A DNA stretch of 25,246 nucleotides from Liolophura sinensis (Eukaryota; Mollusca; Polyplacophora; Chitonida; Chitonidae). The position numbers and the translations under genes are program-made. A model generated the notes under the pieces. That model did no database searches, was not told the origin of the DNA, and saw nothing but the letters and a program-made list of their open reading frames with translations. The stretch is taken from contig NW_027018450.1 of NCBI RefSeq assembly GCF_032854445.1, forward strand, positions 1 through 25,246. Reading direction: 5' to 3'. Positions 1 through 9,836 of this stretch are shown piece after piece; the stretch's first letter is position 1, and each line of letters opens with the position of its first letter.

Positions 1-480
1 AAGACAAACTCAATGTCTTTATCTACATGTAGAAAAACCACACCATTTGTATATAAAAAAAACACAAGGTACTTGATACAGTGCGCTGTAAAAAGTACAA
101 TTGAACACTGACCCACATCAATAAGGTGCCAAAAGATGCGCAATTGGGCCAGGCATCTCCAGCTGTTGAAAAATTGCAAATTTCCTTGTTTCCATGGAGT
201 AAGAGCCGTTGCTGGGCACGTGATCTTGACATCAATGATTATTCATTTGTGGCTACAGCCAAAAGTATTGGTCGGAGAGCAACGCGGTTTGCACCATTCG
301 ATTTCTCCTCAAAGAATACGTCGGATTAGCCTCTTACCAGCAGCATTGGAACAGTTTTTCCACTTTTGGATTTTTGCCTGGTCTTTTTGCTAATTGAAAT
401 CGGCTACATTAACTATGTACAATCGCGACTGGTCATTACTATATTCAACTTTTCATTATAAGTTATGTGCCCTTCAGTAG
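1..480. repeat. Satellite monomer M1, type A (left-truncated by the window)
   Basis: Starts at about monomer position 70. Type A marks: G at 152, C at 378, T at 461 and A at 546 (CTTCAGTAG). One G is missing in CCTTGTTTCC compared with other copies. Confidence 0.9.
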
Positions 481-1030
481 CCCAGACGACGTCAAATCTT
501 TGGGCCAAGCCCATTTAACTCACCCAGCAAATGTCTTACTTCTAAGTCGAAGACAAACTCAATGTCTTTATCTACATGTAGAAAAAACCACACCATTTGT
601 ATATAAAAAAAACACAAGGTACTTGATACAGTCCGCTGTAAAATGTACAATTGAACACTGACCCACATCAATAAGGGTGCCAAAAGATGCGCATTGGGCC
701 AGGCATCTCCAGCTGTTGAAAAATTGCAAATTTCCTTGGTTTCCATGGAGTAAGAGCCGTTGCTGGGCACGTGATCTTGACATCAATGATTATTCATTTG
801 TGGCTACAGCCAAAAGTATTGGTCGGAGAGCAACGCGGTTTGCACCATTCGATTTCTCGTCAAAGAATACGTCGGATTAGCCTCTTACCAGCAGCATTGG
901 GACAGTTTTTCCACTTTTGGATTTTTGCCTGGTCTTTTTGCTAATTGAAATCGGCTACATTAACTATGTACAATCGCGACTGGTCATTACTATATTCAAC
1001 TTTCATTATAAGTTATGTGCCCTTCGGTAG
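481..1030. repeat. Satellite monomer M2, type B
   Basis: T at 163 (AAAATGTAC) and G at 420 (TTGGGACAG). Four one-base indels cancel out: extra A near 586, extra G near 676, missing A near 692 and missing T near 1003. Confidence 0.9.
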
Positions 1031-1581
1031 CCCAGACGACGTCAAATCTTTGGGCCAAGCCCATTTAACTCACCCAGCAAATGTCTTACTTCTAAGTCGA
1101 AGACAAACTCAATGTCTTTATCTACATGTAGAAAAACCACACCATTTGTATATAAAAAAAACACAAGGTACTTGATACAGTCCGCTGTAAAAAGTAAAAT
1201 TAAAACACTGACCCACATCAATAAGGTGCCAAAAGATGCGCAATTGGGCCAGGCATCTCCAGCTGTTGAAAAATTGCAAATTTCCTTGGTTTCCATGGAC
1301 TAAGAGCCGTTGCTGGGCACGTGATCTTGACATCAATGATTATTCATTTGTGGCTACAGCCAAAAGTATTGGTCGGAGAGCAACGCGGTTTGCACCATTC
1401 GATTTCTCGTCAAAAAATACGTCGGATTAGCCTCTTACCAGCAGCATTGGAACAGTTTTTCCACTTTTGGATTCTTCCCTGGTCTTTTTGCTAATTGAAA
1501 TCGGCTACATTAACTATGTACAATCGCGACTGGTCATTACTATATTCAACTTTTCATTATAAGTTATGTGCCCTTCGGTAG
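1031..1581. repeat. Satellite monomer M3, type C
   Basis: C marks: GTAAAATTAA at 164-173, C at 269 (ATGGACTAAG) and GGATTCTTCCC at 443/446. One extra A in ATTAAAACAC. Confidence 0.9.
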
Positions 1582-2133
1582 CCCAGACGACGTCAAATCT
1601 TTGGGCCAAGCCCATTTAACTTCACCCAGCAAATGTCTTACTTCTAAGTCGAATACAAACTCAATGTCTTTATCTACATGTAGAAAAACCACACCATTTG
1701 TATATAAAAAAACACAAGGTACTTGATACAGTGCGCTGTAAAAAGTACAATTGAACACTGACCCACATCAATAAGGTGCCAAAAGATGCGCAATTGGGCA
1801 GGCATCTCCAGCTGTTGAAAAATTGCAAATTTCCTTGGTTTCCATGGAGTAAGAGCCGTTGCTGGGCACGTGATCTTGACATCAATGATTATTCATTTGT
1901 GGCTACAGCCAAAAGTATTGGTCGGAGAGCAAACGCGGTTTGCACCATTCGATTTCTCGTCAAAAAAATACGTCGGATTAGCCTCTTACCAACAGCATTG
2001 GAACAGTTTTTTCCACTTTTGGATTTTTGCCTGGTCTTTTTGCGAATTGAAATCGGCTACATTAACTATGTACAATCGCGACTGGTCATTACTATATTCA
2101 ACTTTTCATTATAAGTTATGTGCCCTTCGGTAG
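1582..2133. repeat. Satellite monomer M4, type D
   Basis: D marks: T at 72 (GTCGAATAC), a seven-A run after TATAT, A at 410 and G at 461. Five one-base indels, including a lost C (GGGCAGG), make it 552 bp instead of 549. Confidence 0.9.
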
Positions 2134-2684
2134 CCCAGACGACGTCCAAATCTTTGGGCCAAGCCCATTTAACTCACCCAGCAAATGTCTTACTTCTAAG
2201 TCGAAGACAAACTCAATGTCTTTATCTACATGTAGAAAAACCACACCAGTTGTATATAAAAAAAACAAAAGGTACTTGATACAGTCCGCTGTAAAAAGTA
2301 CAATTGAACACTGACCCACATCAATAAGGTGCCAAAAGATGCGCAATTGGGCCAGGCATCTCCAGCTGTTGAAAAATTGCAAATTTCCTTGGTTTCCATG
2401 GAGTAAGAGCCGTTGCTGGGCACGTGATCTTGACATCAATGATTATTCATTTGTGGCTACAGCCAAAAGTATTGGTCGGAGAGCAACGCGGTTTGCACCA
2501 TTCGATTTCTCGTCAAAAAAATACGTCGGATTAGCCTCTTACCAACAGCATTGGAACAGTTTTTCCACTTTTGGATTTTTGCCTGGTCTTTTTGCGAATT
2601 GAAATGGCTACATTAACTATGTACAATCGCGACTGGTCATTACTATATTCAACTTTTCATTATAAGTTATGTGCCCTTCGGTAG
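2134..2684. repeat. Satellite monomer M5, type E
   Basis: E marks: G at 115 (CCAGTTG), A at 134 (AACAAAAGG) and C at 152. Three one-base indels, including GAAATGGCT, which has lost one base near position 471. Confidence 0.9.
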
Positions 2685-3238
2685 CCCAGACGACGTCAAA
2701 TCTTTGGGCCAAGCCCATTTAACTCACCCAGGAGTTATCTTACTTCTAAGTCGAAGATAAACTCAATGTCTTTATCTACATGTAGAAAAACCACACCATT
2801 TGTATATAAGAAAAAACACAAGGTACTTGACACAGTGCGCTGTAAAAAGTACAATTGAACACTGACCCCACATCAATAAGGTGCCAAAAGATGCGCAATT
2901 GGGCCAGGCATCTCCAGCTGTTGAAAAATTGCAAATTTCCTTGGTTTCCATGGAGTAAGAGCCGTTGCTGGGCACGTGATCTTGACATCAATGATTATTC
3001 ATTTGTGGCTACAGCCAAAAGTATTGGTCGGAGAGCAACGCGGTTTGCACCATTCGATTTCTCGTCAAGAATACGTCGGATTAGCCTCTTACCAACAGCA
3101 TTGGAACAGTTTTTTCCACTTTTGGATTTTTGCCTGGTCTTTTTGCGAATTGAAATCGGCTACATTAACTATGTACAATCGCGACTGGTCATTTACTATA
3201 TTCAACTTTTCATTATAAGTTATGTTGCCCTTCGGTAG
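2685..3238. repeat. Satellite monomer M6, type F
   Basis: F marks: GGAGTTA block at 2731, T at 74 (GAAGATAAAC), G in the A-run and C at 146 (TTGACACAG). Six one-base indels give 554 bp. Confidence 0.9.
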
Positions 3239-3794
3239 CCCAGACGACGTCAAATCTTTGGGCCAAGCCCATTAAACTCACCCAGCAAATGTCTTACTTC
3301 TAAGTCGAAGACAAACTCAATGTCTTTATCTACATGTAGAAAAACCACACCATTTGTATATAAAAAAAACACAAGGTACTTGATACAGTGCGCTGTAAAA
3401 AGTACAATTGAACACTGACCCACATCAATAAGGTGCCAAAAGATGCGCAATTGGGCCAGGCATCTCCAGCTGTTGAAAAATTGCAAATTTCCTTGGTTTC
3501 CATGGAGTAAGAGCCGTTGCTGGTTGCTGGGCACGTGATCTTGACATCAATGATTATTCATTTGTGGCTACAGCCAAAAGTATTGGTCGGAGAGCAACGC
3601 GGTTTGCACCATTCGATTTCTCGTCAAAGAATACGTCGATTAGCCTCTTACCAGCAGCATTGGAACAGTTTTTCCACTTTTGGATTTTTGCCTGGTCTTT
3701 TTGCTAATTGAAATCGGCTACATTAACTATGTACAATCGCGACTGGTCATTACTATATTCAACTTTTCATTATAAGTTATGTGCCCTTCGGTAG
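3239..3794. repeat. Satellite monomer M7, type A2
   Basis: Like type A but with G at 378 and G at 546. Contains the 7-bp GTTGCTG duplication and a lost G (GTCGATTAG). Confidence 0.9.
3516..3529. repeat. 7-bp tandem duplication GTTGCTG x2 in M7
   Basis: Other copies read CCGTTGCTGGGCACG, whereas this one has GTTGCTG twice in a row. It is the largest insertion in the left-edge region. Slippage or a read/consensus error would both explain it. Confidence 0.85.
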
Positions 3795-4342
3795 CCCAGA
3801 CGACGTCAAATCTTTGGGCCAAGCCCATTTAACTCACCCAGCAAATGTCTTACTTCTAAGTCGAAGACAAACTCAATGTCTTTATCTACATGTAGAAAAC
3901 CACACCATTTGTATATAAAAAAAACACAAGGTACTTGATACAGTCCGCTGTAAAATGTACAATTGAACACTGACCCACATCAATAAGGTGCCAAAAGATG
4001 CGCAATTGGGCCAGGCATCTCCAGCTGTTGAAAAATTGCAAATTTCCTTGGTTTCCATGGAGTAAGAGCCGTTGCTGGGCACGTGATCTTGACATCAATG
4101 ATTATTCATTTGTGGCTACAGCAAAAGTATTGGTCGGAGAGCAACGCGGTTTGCACCATTCGATTTCTCGTCAAAGAATACGTCGGATTAGCCTCTTACC
4201 AGCAGCATTGGAACAGTTTTTCCACTTTTGGATTTTTGCCTGGTCTTTTTGCTAATTGAAATCGGCTACATTAACTATGTACAATCGCGACTGGTCATTA
4301 CTATATTCAACTTTTCATTATAAGTTATGTGCCCTTCGGTAG
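3795..4342. repeat. Satellite monomer M8, type B'
   Basis: T at 163 as in B, but A at 420 (TTGGAACAG). Two one-base losses (GAAAACCAC, CAGCAAAAG). Confidence 0.9.
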
Positions 4343-4887
4343 CCCAGACGACGTCAAAGGGCCAAGCCCATTTAACTCACCCAGCAAATGTCTTACTTCT
4401 AAGTCGAAGACAAACTCAATGTCTTTATCTACATGTAGAAAAACCACACCAGTTGTATATAAAAAAAACAAAAGGTACTTGATACAGTCCGCTGTAAAAA
4501 GTACAATTGAACACTGACCCACATCAATAAGGTGCCAAAAGATGCGCAATTGGGCCAGGCATCTCCAGCTGTTGAAAAATTGCAAATTTCCTTGGTTTCC
4601 ATGGAGTAAGAGCCGTTGCTGGGCACGTGATCTTGACATCAATGATTATTCATTTGTGGCTACAGCCAAAAGTATTGGTCGGAGAGCAACGCGGTTTGCA
4701 CCATTCGATTTCTCGTCAAAAAATACGTCGGATTAGCCTCTTACCAACAGCATTGGAACAGTTTTTCCACTTTTGGATTTTTGCCTGGTCTTTTTGCGAA
4801 TTGAAATCGGCTACATTAACTATGTACAATCGCGACTGGTCATTACTATATTCAACTTTTCATTATAAGTTATGTGCCCTTCGGTAG
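4343..4887. repeat. Satellite monomer M9, type E with 5-bp loss
   Basis: E marks at 115 and 134. GTCAAAGGGCC lacks five bases relative to GTCAAATCTTTGGGCC. C at 471. Confidence 0.9.
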
Positions 4888-5437
4888 CCCAGACGACGTC
4901 AAATCTTTGGGCCAAGCCCATTTAACTCACCCAGGAGTTATCTTACTTCTAAGTCGAAGATAAACTCAATGTCTTTATCTACATGTAGAAAAACCACACC
5001 ATTTGTATATAAGAAAAACACAAGGTACTTGACACAGTGCGCTGTAAAAAGTACAATTGAACACTGACCCACATCAATAAGGTGCCAAAAGATGCGCAAT
5101 TGGGCCAGGCATCTCCAGCTGTTGAAAAATTGCAAATTTCCTTGGTTTCCATGGAGTAAGAGCCGTTGCTGGGCACGTGATCTTGACATCAATGATTATT
5201 CATTTGTGGCTACAGCCAAAAGTATTGGTCGGAGAGCAACGCGGTTTGCACCATTCGATTTCTCGTCAAAGAATACGTCGGATTAGCCTCTTACCAACAG
5301 CATTGGAACAGTTTTTCCACTTTTGGATTTTTGCCTGGTCTTTTTGCGAATTGAAATCGGCTACATTAACTATGTACAATCGCGACTGGTCATTACTATA
5401 TTCAACTTTTCATTATAAGTTATGTGCCCTTCGGTAG
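4888..5437. repeat. Satellite monomer M10, type F
   Basis: GGAGTTA block at 4934, with the other F marks present. First copy of the indel-free core, 550 bp. Confidence 0.92.
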
Positions 5438-5987
5438 CCCAGACGACGTCAAATCTTTGGGCCAAGCCCATTTAACTCACCCAGCAAATGTCTTACTTCT
5501 AAGTCGAAGACAAACTCAATGTCTTTATCTACATGTAGAAAAACCACACCATTTGTATATAAAAAAAACACAAGGTACTTGATACAGTGCGCTGTAAAAA
5601 GTACAATTGAACACTGACCCACATCAATAAGGTGCCAAAAGATGCGCAATTGGGCCAGGCATCTCCAGCTGTTGAAAAATTGCAAATTTCCTTGGTTTCC
5701 ATGGAGTAAGAGCCGTTGCTGGGCACGTGATCTTGACATCAATGATTATTCATTTGTGGCTACAGCCAAAAGTATTGGTCGGAGAGCAACGCGGTTTGCA
5801 CCATTCGATTTCTCCTCAAAGAATACGTCGGATTAGCCTCTTACCAGCAGCATTGGAACAGTTTTTCCACTTTTGGATTTTTGCCTGGTCTTTTTGCTAA
5901 TTGAAATCGGCTACATTAACTATGTACAATCGCGACTGGTCATTACTATATTCAACTTTTCATTATAAGTTATGTGCCCTTCAGTAG
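5438..5987. repeat. Satellite monomer M11, type A
   Basis: TCTCCTCAAAG (C at 378) and CTTCAGTAG (A at 546). 550 bp. Confidence 0.92.
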
Positions 5988-6537
5988 CCCAGACGACGTC
6001 AAATCTTTGGGCCAAGCCCATTTAACTCACCCAGCAAATGTCTTACTTCTAAGTCGAAGACAAACTCAATGTCTTTATCTACATGTAGAAAAACCACACC
6101 ATTTGTATATAAAAAAAACACAAGGTACTTGATACAGTCCGCTGTAAAATGTACAATTGAACACTGACCCACATCAATAAGGTGCCAAAAGATGCGCAAT
6201 TGGGCCAGGCATCTCCAGCTGTTGAAAAATTGCAAATTTCCTTGGTTTCCATGGAGTAAGAGCCGTTGCTGGGCACGTGATCTTGACATCAATGATTATT
6301 CATTTGTGGCTACAGCCAAAAGTATTGGTCGGAGAGCAACGCGGTTTGCACCATTCGATTTCTCGTCAAAGAATACGTCGGATTAGCCTCTTACCAGCAG
6401 CATTGGGACAGTTTTTCCACTTTTGGATTTTTGCCTGGTCTTTTTGCTAATTGAAATCGGCTACATTAACTATGTACAATCGCGACTGGTCATTACTATA
6501 TTCAACTTTTCATTATAAGTTATGTGCCCTTCGGTAG
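5988..6537. repeat. Satellite monomer M12, type B
   Basis: AAAATGTAC and TTGGGACAG. 550 bp, the same as M16 at the diagnostic sites. Confidence 0.92.
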
Positions 6538-7087
6538 CCCAGACGACGTCAAATCTTTGGGCCAAGCCCATTTAACTCACCCAGCAAATGTCTTACTTCT
6601 AAGTCGAAGACAAACTCAATGTCTTTATCTACATGTAGAAAAACCACACCATTTGTATATAAAAAAAACACAAGGTACTTGATACAGTCCGCTGTAAAAA
6701 GTAAAATTAAACACTGACCCACATCAATAAGGTGCCAAAAGATGCGCAATTGGGCCAGGCATCTCCAGCTGTTGAAAAATTGCAAATTTCCTTGGTTTCC
6801 ATGGACTAAGAGCCGTTGCTGGGCACGTGATCTTGACATCAATGATTATTCATTTGTGGCTACAGCCAAAAGTATTGGTCGGAGAGCAACGCGGTTTGCA
6901 CCATTCGATTTCTCGTCAAAAAATACGTCGGATTAGCCTCTTACCAACAGCATTGGAACAGTTTTTCCACTTTTGGATTTTTGCCTGGTCTTTTTGCGAA
7001 TTGAAATCGGCTACATTAACTATGTACAATCGCGACTGGTCATTACTATATTCAACTTTTCATTATAAGTTATGTGCCCTTCGGTAG
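6538..7087. repeat. Satellite monomer M13, chimera of C front and E/D-like back
   Basis: The front has GTAAAATTAA and ATGGACTAAG (C). The back has ACCAACAG, TTTTTGCC and GCGAATTG (E or D). It marks the unequal exchange that made the 2,200-bp duplication. Confidence 0.88.
6807..6946. other. Mapped crossover interval inside chimeric monomer M13
   Basis: M13 carries the C-type bases up to the C at 6806 (ATGGACTAAG). From 6947 it carries E/D-type bases: A at monomer position 410, TTG at 444-446 and G at 461. Types C and E are identical between these points, so the exchange lies somewhere in 6807-6946. Confidence 0.75.
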
Positions 7088-7637
7088 CCCAGACGACGTC
7101 AAATCTTTGGGCCAAGCCCATTTAACTCACCCAGGAGTTATCTTACTTCTAAGTCGAAGATAAACTCAATGTCTTTATCTACATGTAGAAAAACCACACC
7201 ATTTGTATATAAGAAAAACACAAGGTACTTGACACAGTGCGCTGTAAAAAGTACAATTGAACACTGACCCACATCAATAAGGTGCCAAAAGATGCGCAAT
7301 TGGGCCAGGCATCTCCAGCTGTTGAAAAATTGCAAATTTCCTTGGTTTCCATGGAGTAAGAGCCGTTGCTGGGCACGTGATCTTGACATCAATGATTATT
7401 CATTTGTGGCTACAGCCAAAAGTATTGGTCGGAGAGCAACGCGGTTTGCACCATTCGATTTCTCGTCAAAGAATACGTCGGATTAGCCTCTTACCAACAG
7501 CATTGGAACAGTTTTTCCACTTTTGGATTTTTGCCTGGTCTTTTTGCGAATTGAAATCGGCTACATTAACTATGTACAATCGCGACTGGTCATTACTATA
7601 TTCAACTTTTCATTATAAGTTATGTGCCCTTCGGTAG
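7088..7637. repeat. Satellite monomer M14, type F
   Basis: GGAGTTA block at 7134. Duplicate of M10. Confidence 0.92.
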
Positions 7638-7657
7638 CCCAGACGACGTCAAATCTT

Positions 7658-7670
7658 TGGGCCAAGCCCA
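7658..7670. other. Short hairpin TGGGC-CAA-GCCCA (example in M15)
   Basis: Five base pairs flank a three-base loop at monomer position 21-33. It occurs in most copies and is broken by indels in some edge copies such as M40 and M45. No T-run follows directly, so I do not call it a terminator. Confidence 0.5.
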
Positions 7671-7727
7671 TTTAACTCACCCAGCAAATGTCTTACTTCT
7701 AAGTCGAAGACAAACTCAATGTCTTTA

Positions 7728-7739
7728 TCTACATGTAGA
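7728..7739. other. 12-bp perfect palindrome TCTACATGTAGA (example in M15)
   Basis: The 12-mer equals its own reverse complement. It extends to a 20-bp palindrome (7724-7743, TTTA...AAAA) with one A-A mismatch pair. It sits about 16 bp upstream of the TATA-like element and is kept in all copies inspected. It could bind a dimeric protein or form a small cruciform. Confidence 0.6.
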
Positions 7740-7755
7740 AAAACCACACCATTTG

Positions 7756-7764
7756 TATATAAAA
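7756..7764 (+). promoter_or_regulatory. TATA-like element in each monomer (example in M15)
   Basis: TATATAAAA followed by more A (monomer position 119 onward) occurs in nearly every copy. It is altered in M40 (TACATAAAA) and M43 (TATAAAAAA). It matches the TATA-box pattern of RNA polymerase II promoters. No start site, gene or transcript can be shown from sequence, and an A-rich satellite can contain such a word by chance. Confidence 0.25.
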
Positions 7765-7923
7765 AAAACACAAGGTACTTGATACAGTGCGCTGTAAAAA
7801 GTACAATTGAACACTGACCCACATCAATAAGGTGCCAAAAGATGCGCAATTGGGCCAGGCATCTCCAGCTGTTGAAAAATTGCAAATTTCCTTGGTTTCC
7901 ATGGAGTAAGAGCCGTTGCTGGG

Positions 7924-7931
7924 CACGTGAT
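7924..7931 (-). promoter_or_regulatory. E-box; reverse strand reads ATCACGTG (example in M15)
   Basis: CACGTG, the core site of bHLH E-box proteins, occurs once per monomer (position 287-292). Its reverse-strand context ATCACGTG fits RTCACRTG, the budding-yeast CDEI/Cbf1 consensus. I saw it in every copy, including the divergent ones. Function here is unproven. Confidence 0.3.
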
Positions 7932-8061
7932 CTTGACATCAATGATTATTCATTTGTGGCTACAGCCAAAAGTATTGGTCGGAGAGCAACGCGGTTTGCA
8001 CCATTCGATTTCTCCTCAAAGAATACGTCGGATTAGCCTCTTACCAGCAGCATTGGAACAG

Positions 8062-8095
8062 TTTTTCCACTTTTGGATTTTTGCCTGGTCTTTTT
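8062..8095. other. Four spaced T-tracts, possible intrinsically bent DNA (example in M15)
   Basis: T-runs at 8062-8066, 8071-8074, 8078-8082 and 8091-8095 have centres about 8, 8 and 13 bp apart, averaging near one helical turn. Phased A/T tracts are known to curve DNA and are common in satellites. The curvature is predicted by eye, not computed. Confidence 0.4.
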
Positions 8096-8187
8096 GCTAA
8101 TTGAAATCGGCTACATTAACTATGTACAATCGCGACTGGTCATTACTATATTCAACTTTTCATTATAAGTTATGTGCCCTTCAGTAG

Positions 8188-8737
8188 CCCAGACGACGTC
8201 AAATCTTTGGGCCAAGCCCATTTAACTCACCCAGCAAATGTCTTACTTCTAAGTCGAAGACAAACTCAATGTCTTTATCTACATGTAGAAAAACCACACC
8301 ATTTGTATATAAAAAAAACACAAGGTACTTGATACAGTCCGCTGTAAAATGTACAATTGAACACTGACCCACATCAATAAGGTGCCAAAAGATGCGCAAT
8401 TGGGCCAGGCATCTCCAGCTGTTGAAAAATTGCAAATTTCCTTGGTTTCCATGGAGTAAGAGCCGTTGCTGGGCACGTGATCTTGACATCAATGATTATT
8501 CATTTGTGGCTACAGCCAAAAGTATTGGTCGGAGAGCAACGCGGTTTGCACCATTCGATTTCTCGTCAAAGAATACGTCGGATTAGCCTCTTACCAGCAG
8601 CATTGGGACAGTTTTTCCACTTTTGGATTTTTGCCTGGTCTTTTTGCTAATTGAAATCGGCTACATTAACTATGTACAATCGCGACTGGTCATTACTATA
8701 TTCAACTTTTCATTATAAGTTATGTGCCCTTCGGTAG
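8188..8737. repeat. Satellite monomer M16, type B
   Basis: T at 163 and G at 420. First monomer of HOR copy 2. Confidence 0.92.
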
Positions 8738-9287
8738 CCCAGACGACGTCAAATCTTTGGGCCAAGCCCATTTAACTCACCCAGCAAATGTCTTACTTCT
8801 AAGTCGAAGACAAACTCAATGTCTTTATCTACATGTAGAAAAACCACACCATTTGTATATAAAAAAAACACAAGGTACTTGATACAGTCCGCTGTAAAAA
8901 GTAAAATTAAACACTGACCCACATCAATAAGGTGCCAAAAGATGCGCAATTGGGCCAGGCATCTCCAGCTGTTGAAAAATTGCAAATTTCCTTGGTTTCC
9001 ATGGACTAAGAGCCGTTGCTGGGCACGTGATCTTGACATCAATGATTATTCATTTGTGGCTACAGCCAAAAGTATTGGTCGGAGAGCAACGCGGTTTGCA
9101 CCATTCGATTTCTCGTCAAAAAATACGTCGGATTAGCCTCTTACCAGCAGCATTGGAACAGTTTTTCCACTTTTGGATTCTTCCCTGGTCTTTTTGCTAA
9201 TTGAAATCGGCTACATTAACTATGTACAATCGCGACTGGTCATTACTATATTCAACTTTTCATTATAAGTTATGTGCCCTTCGGTAG
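8738..9287. repeat. Satellite monomer M17, type C
   Basis: All C marks are present, including GGATTCTTCCC, so it is a complete C unlike M13. Confidence 0.92.
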
Positions 9288-9836
9288 CCCAGACGACGTC
9301 AAATCTTTGGGCCAAGCCCATTTAACTCACCCAGCAAATGTCTTACTTCTAAGTCGAATACAAACTCAATGTCTTTATCTACATGTAGAAAAACCACACC
9401 ATTTGTATATAAAAAAACACAAGGTACTTGATACAGTGCGCTGTAAAAAGTACAATTGAACACTGACCCACATCAATAAGGTGCCAAAAGATGCGCAATT
9501 GGGCCAGGCATCTCCAGCTGTTGAAAAATTGCAAATTTCCTTGGTTTCCATGGAGTAAGAGCCGTTGCTGGGCACGTGATCTTGACATCAATGATTATTC
9601 ATTTGTGGCTACAGCCAAAAGTATTGGTCGGAGAGCAACGCGGTTTGCACCATTCGATTTCTCGTCAAAAAATACGTCGGATTAGCCTCTTACCAACAGC
9701 ATTGGAACAGTTTTTCCACTTTTGGATTTTTGCCTGGTCTTTTTGCGAATTGAAATCGGCTACATTAACTATGTACAATCGCGACTGGTCATTACTATAT
9801 TCAACTTTTCATTATAAGTTATGTGCCCTTCGGTAG
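9288..9836. repeat. Satellite monomer M18, type D
   Basis: GTCGAATAC and the seven-A run, hence 549 bp. G at 461. Confidence 0.92.

Larger units (their letters stand above)
481..4342. repeat. Higher-order repeat copy 1 (B-C-D-E-F-A2-B', M2-M8)
   Basis: Seven monomers follow the same type order as at 8188-12036 and 12037-15885. This copy is 3,862 bp instead of 3,849 bp. I count about 23 small indels against copy 2, with a net gain of 13 bases. Most are one base in a run, and one is a 7-bp tandem duplication at 3516-3529. Very few substitutions separate the two copies. The preceding partial M1 is type A, so M1-M8 matches the eight-monomer order M15-M22. Confidence 0.88.
4607..6806. repeat. 2,200-bp tandem duplication, left copy
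   Basis: Sequence here reappears 2,200 bp downstream, from within M9 to within M13. It covers the back of an E monomer, then F, A, B and the front of a C monomer. The outer limits are uncertain by about 140 bp because the recombining monomers are identical around the exchange point. Confidence 0.75.
4343..8187. repeat. Rearranged higher-order block E-F-A-B-(C/E)-F-A (M9-M15)
   Basis: This block also holds seven monomers, but its order differs from the HOR: E, F, A, B, a chimera with a C front and an E/D-like back, F, A. M10-M12 (F-A-B) and M14-M16 (F-A-B) match at a 2,200-bp offset. A four-monomer unequal exchange inside the HOR would produce this order. Except for M9 (5-bp loss near its start), every monomer is exactly 550 bp. 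Confidence 0.85.
7638..8187. repeat. Satellite monomer M15, type A (reference copy for motif positions)
   Basis: C at 378 and A at 546, duplicate of M11. 550 bp with 224 G+C and 16 CpG by hand count. Confidence 0.92.
6807..9006. repeat. 2,200-bp tandem duplication, right copy
   Basis: This is the second copy of E-back, F, A, B and C-front, 2,200 bp after the first. At the diagnostic sites it is identical to the left copy. After about 9147 the match ends, because M17 continues as a normal C monomer while M13 switches to E/D-like sequence. Confidence 0.75.

Noticed and set aside
2855-3238. A 127-codon forward frame in M6
   Set aside because: It is longer than its counterparts only because one-base indels in the noisy left edge shift the frame past the usual stop.
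5449-5742. Recurrent reverse-strand open frame of about 97 codons, present in many monomers
   Set aside because: It recurs only because the monomer recurs. Every type-specific difference I checked within it changes an amino acid or truncates it (type F stops 13 codons early), and edge indels break it. There is no recognisable domain.
5642-5836. Recurrent forward open frame of 64 codons starting at ATGCGCAATTGG, and an overlapping 86-codon frame in another phase
   Set aside because: Same reason: copy number of the repeat, no silent-site bias, no recognised protein family, and overlap with other equally open frames on both strands.
7958-8014. Possible RNA polymerase III A box (TGGCTACAGCC) and B box (CCATTCGATTTC) about 50 bp apart, as in tRNA-derived SINEs
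   Set aside because: The A box needs an extra base and lacks the GG end. The B box matches only the TTCGATT core. No tRNA-like fold or poly-A tail at a unit end is seen.
7638-8187. CENP-B box in the monomer
   Set aside because: No site on either strand fits NTTCGNNNNANNCGGGN. The closest, on the reverse strand at GTCGAAG, lacks the CGGG part.
7638-8187. 550-bp unit being a hidden dimer or trimer of a shorter repeat
   Set aside because: Only short words of 7-9 bases recur inside the unit, at unequal distances (about 115, 150 and 190 bp). No second-order periodicity is visible by eye.
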